Below, piece after piece: positions 62,207 to 64,000 of a DNA stretch of 64,000 nt. The stretch's first letter is position 1. Each line of letters starts with the position of its first letter. The position numbers and the translations under genes were made by a program. A model generated the notes under the pieces. The model worked only from the letters and a program-made list of their open reading frames with translations. It had not been told where the DNA came from and ran no database searches. The DNA is from Velocimicrobium porci. GTDB lineage: Bacteria > Bacillota > Clostridia > Lachnospirales > Lachnospiraceae. The stretch lies in the NCBI RefSeq assembly GCF_009696045.1, contig NZ_VUMT01000006.1:91758-155757 (forward strand), written 5' to 3'.

Positions 62207-63043
62207 ATGTTTGGATATGTAACAATCAATCAAAAACAATTATCCGAAGAGGATTATAGGATTTATCATGCTTTTTATTGTGGTCTTTGTCAGACTTTGA
62301 AAAAACGTTATGGAAGAATCGGGCAGATTATGTTGAATAATGATATGACTTTTCTTGTAATTCTTTTATCTGCATTATATGAAGAGAAAGAGGAACCGTC
62401 AGAATATCGTTGTCTTTTACATCCGAATCGGAAGGAACCGCTGATTCAAAATAAGTTTACGGAATATGCGGCTGATATGACAGTGTTATTAACTTATCAC
62501 AAATGTATTGATGACTGGAAGGACGAACGTTCTGTTTCAAAAAAGGGATTGTCTATGGTAATACAAAAACAATATAATCAGATAGCGGACCATTATACAA
62601 GACAAGCCAGAGCAATCGAAGAGTATATGAAACAGATTCGAAATGCAGAAAGGGATTATTGCAGTGACATTGATTATATGTCCGGACTAACGGGACTTTT
62701 TTTAGCTGAATTATTTGTCTATCAAGAGGATGAATGGAAAGAAACAATGATGCAGATCGGCTATTATCTTGGAAAGTTTATTTATTTGATGGATGCGTAT
62801 GAAGACCAGAAAATAGACAGAAAAAAGAAAAATTATAATATATTTTTGTTAAAGCAGGAAGAAAATTCTAAGTTTGAAGAAAATGATATGATACATCAAA
62901 TTTTAACACTGATGATGGCAGAATGTTCAAAGGCATTTGAACGGCTTCCTATTATTCAATATGCCGACATTTTACGAAATATTTTATATTCGGGAGTTTG
63001 GTTTAAATATGAATGGATAAGAAAGAAAGGTAGTGTCAAGTAA
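62207..63043 (+). CDS. DUF5685 family protein
   Basis: 278 aa, mostly helical, soluble. The N-terminus MFGYVTINQKQLSEEDYRIYHAFYCGLC, with a conserved CGLC, and later LLHP and FIYLMDAYEDQKID segments with acidic and histidine residues are typical of this uncharacterised Firmicute family. The alternating Cys, His and Asp positions (CGLCQTL; YLMDAYEDQ) hint at a metal or prenyl-synthase-like helical fold, but no function is established. AGGAG is six bases before the ATG. Usually a J-domain protein gene follows; here the mobile element begins instead about 30 bp downstream. Confidence 0.8.
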   Translation: MFGYVTINQKQLSEEDYRIYHAFYCGLCQTLKKRYGRIGQIMLNNDMTFLVILLSALYEEKEEPSEYRCLLHPNRKEPLIQNKFTEYAADMTVLLTYHKCIDDWKDERSVSKKGLSMVIQKQYNQIADHYTRQARAIEEYMKQIRNAERDYCSDIDYMSGLTGLFLAELFVYQEDEWKETMMQIGYYLGKFIYLMDAYEDQKIDRKKKNYNIFLLKQEENSKFEENDMIHQILTLMMAECSKAFERLPIIQYADILRNILYSGVWFKYEWIRKKGSVK

Positions 63044-63074
63044 GTTATGAAAAAACAGAGCCAACAAAATAGGC

Positions 63075-63341
63075 TCAATAGAACCTTGAAAATTGTAGAT
63101 ATTTATTCCTATAAGCTCTCCGAGGGCTTAGGGCGCTGCCCTAAAAACCCGCAAGGGACTTGTCCCTTGACCTATTAACGGGCTTTGCCCGAACCCATCC
63201 TCGCCGGAGGGCAGGAAAAGGGCGCAGTTGCCCCTTTTCTGCTGAAACAGGATAATCCGTGAGCTTTATGTCAATAGACTTTCGCGGCATATCCTGACAG
63301 CCGGCAAAGCCGTCTGTTCCGGTATTCCACGGTTCTATTGA
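63075..63341. repeat. GC-rich hairpin-dense segment between an 11-bp inverted repeat
   Basis: TCAATAGAACC (63075-63085) and its exact complement GGTTCTATTGA (63331-63341) enclose about 245 bp that is much richer in G and C than the rest of the window. Short palindromes follow one another: AGGGCGCTGCCCT, AAGGGACTTGTCCCTT, CGGGCTTTGCCCG, and CAGGAAAAGGGC with GCCCCTTTTCTG. No credible gene is present. It looks like the non-coding end of the incoming element that carries the transposase. Confidence 0.6.
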
Positions 63342-64000
63342 CAACAGCTCCGCTCCGGTGCAGCAGTAACAGTTTTCTGCATATTCAGAATGGTCTGCTG
63401 GCCAAGGAAGATGAGGAGCTGCCACTTACCTGGCATATTGTCAGCACCTTGCAGCATCTCCACTTCGTTGAGGACTTTGTATTTATTGTGTTTGTGCGGA
63501 CGAAGGAAGTTATAGTAAGCAACCCAGAGAGCAAGGTCATAGTTGGCACCGTCGATGTTGTCAAAACCGTTTGTGTGACGGTAAGAAGCCTTATAGGTAC
63601 GGTTCAGGCGTTCTATCATCTGCTTGAATGGTCGGTATTCTGTGGAGACAGCATCGTCGTTGGTAAGTCCAATGACCTGGGTGATTTTAAAGGTAAAGTC
63701 TTCTTTGAATTTGCGTGCGAATTCCATTGCTGCAAGGGGGTATGCACTGTAACCGTCAGCGATGAACTTGAAGTTCTCCGGCAGCTTTGTGAGTCCTTGA
63801 AATGCCATACGCATGGCGAGGATACAGGGGCCGACACCGCGGTTGTCAGAAACCTGGTAGCCGATGATGGATCGGGTGGCGGCATTCATGATGAGCCAGA
63901 TGTAGGTCTTGATACCACGGATTTTTATGTATGTTTCGTCAGCTGTGAACACATCCCCTTTTTCGTAGGGATACTGATCAACAAAAGGTTTGATGCAGAT
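63335..64000 (-). CDS. DDE-type transposase, 3' part (runs off the window end)
   Basis: At least 222 codons read to the edge of the window without a stop, so the true start is beyond 64000. DDE catalytic residues are visible: D in FTADETYIKI, D in FIADGYSAYP and E in FKQMIERLNRTYKASYRH, followed by the DDE-family end ALWVAYYNFLRPH. This resembles IS6/IS240-like or related integrase-core transposases; the missing N-terminus prevents a firm family call. Codon use is GC-rich (GGC, CTG, GCC), unlike the host genes. It is convergent with the DUF5685 gene. Confidence 0.85.
   Translation of the reverse strand: MCIKPFVDQYPYEKGDVFTADETYIKIRGIKTYIWLIMNAATRSIIGYQVSDNRGVGPCILAMRMAFQGLTKLPENFKFIADGYSAYPLAAMEFARKFKEDFTFKITQVIGLTNDDAVSTEYRPFKQMIERLNRTYKASYRHTNGFDNIDGANYDLALWVAYYNFLRPHKHNKYKVLNEVEMLQGADNMPGKWQLLIFLGQQTILNMQKTVTAAPERSCCQ

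Noticed and set aside
63141..63425. Minus-strand reading frame of 94 codons in the GC-rich hairpin segment
   Set aside because: It spans short palindromes and overlaps the end of the transposase gene; composition reflects the repeats and no domain is recognisable.
63616..63885. Alternative minus-strand frame inside the transposase gene
   Set aside because: Overlaps the DDE catalytic region in a different frame; the DDE frame carries recognisable motifs.
1..64000. tRNA or rRNA genes
   Set aside because: No tRNA cloverleaf or rRNA segment was recognised by eye in the intergenic spaces on either strand.

Overview
The window is low-GC chromosomal DNA from an anaerobic Firmicute, most likely a member of the Lachnospiraceae or a close clostridial relative. 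The evidence is the gene order plsX-acpP-rnc-smc-ftsY, an IspH gene overlapping an S1-domain gene, RNase Y, ScpA/ScpB, SpoIIM, a DNA polymerase I without a proofreading site, a UPF0237/UPF0210 pair, and strong AAGGAGG-type ribosome binding sites. A chemoreceptor and CheR point to motility; SpoIIM points to a sporulating ancestry. I cannot name the species.

Layout. 1-10.7 kb: isoprenoid and translation genes (ispH, S1 protein), cheR, then the lipid, RNA processing, chromosome and secretion operon plsX-acpP-rnc-smc-ftsY, ending with a threonine ammonia-lyase. 10.8-17 kb: a chemoreceptor, recA under a clear LexA box, a wrecked TnpB element, recX and rny. 17-29.5 kb: a tandem-hairpin element, a small zinc-finger membrane protein, polA, coaE, an extended FtsA-like protein, a WalJ-type metallo-beta-lactamase protein, the UPF0237/UPF0210 pair, a dipeptidase, an LCP wall ligase, a Nudix hydrolase and SpoIIM. 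29.5-36.8 kb: DAHP synthase, a second LCP protein, a Big2-domain protein, a D,D-carboxypeptidase, a phosphoesterase, a degenerate site-2-protease homologue and scpA-scpB. 37-41.8 kb: the fructose operon fruR-fruK-fruA and an M20 amidohydrolase.

41.9-56.1 kb is the most coherent accessory unit. Divergent nagB-nagA faces a GH94 phosphorylase that resembles N,N'-diacetylchitobiose phosphorylase, followed by a phosphohexomutase. Next come a YesM-type sensor kinase, a lipoprotein and two permeases of a sugar ABC importer, a YesN/AraC-type response regulator and a LuxR-type protein. Read together they suggest import of (GlcNAc)2, phosphorolysis to GlcNAc-1-P plus GlcNAc, mutation to GlcNAc-6-P, and entry into glycolysis through NagA and NagB. 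A shared motif (CAAG-N6-CAAA) lies about 42-44 bp upstream of the -10 elements of three of these units. I infer it is the regulator's binding site.

56.2-63 kb: a TRIC/UPF0126 membrane protein, a heterodimeric ABC exporter with one degenerate ATP site, a one-cluster ferredoxin, a second D,D-carboxypeptidase and a DUF5685 protein. From about 63.1 kb the sequence becomes GC-richer and hairpin-dense and carries a DDE transposase on the minus strand that runs off the end of the window: a recently acquired mobile element.
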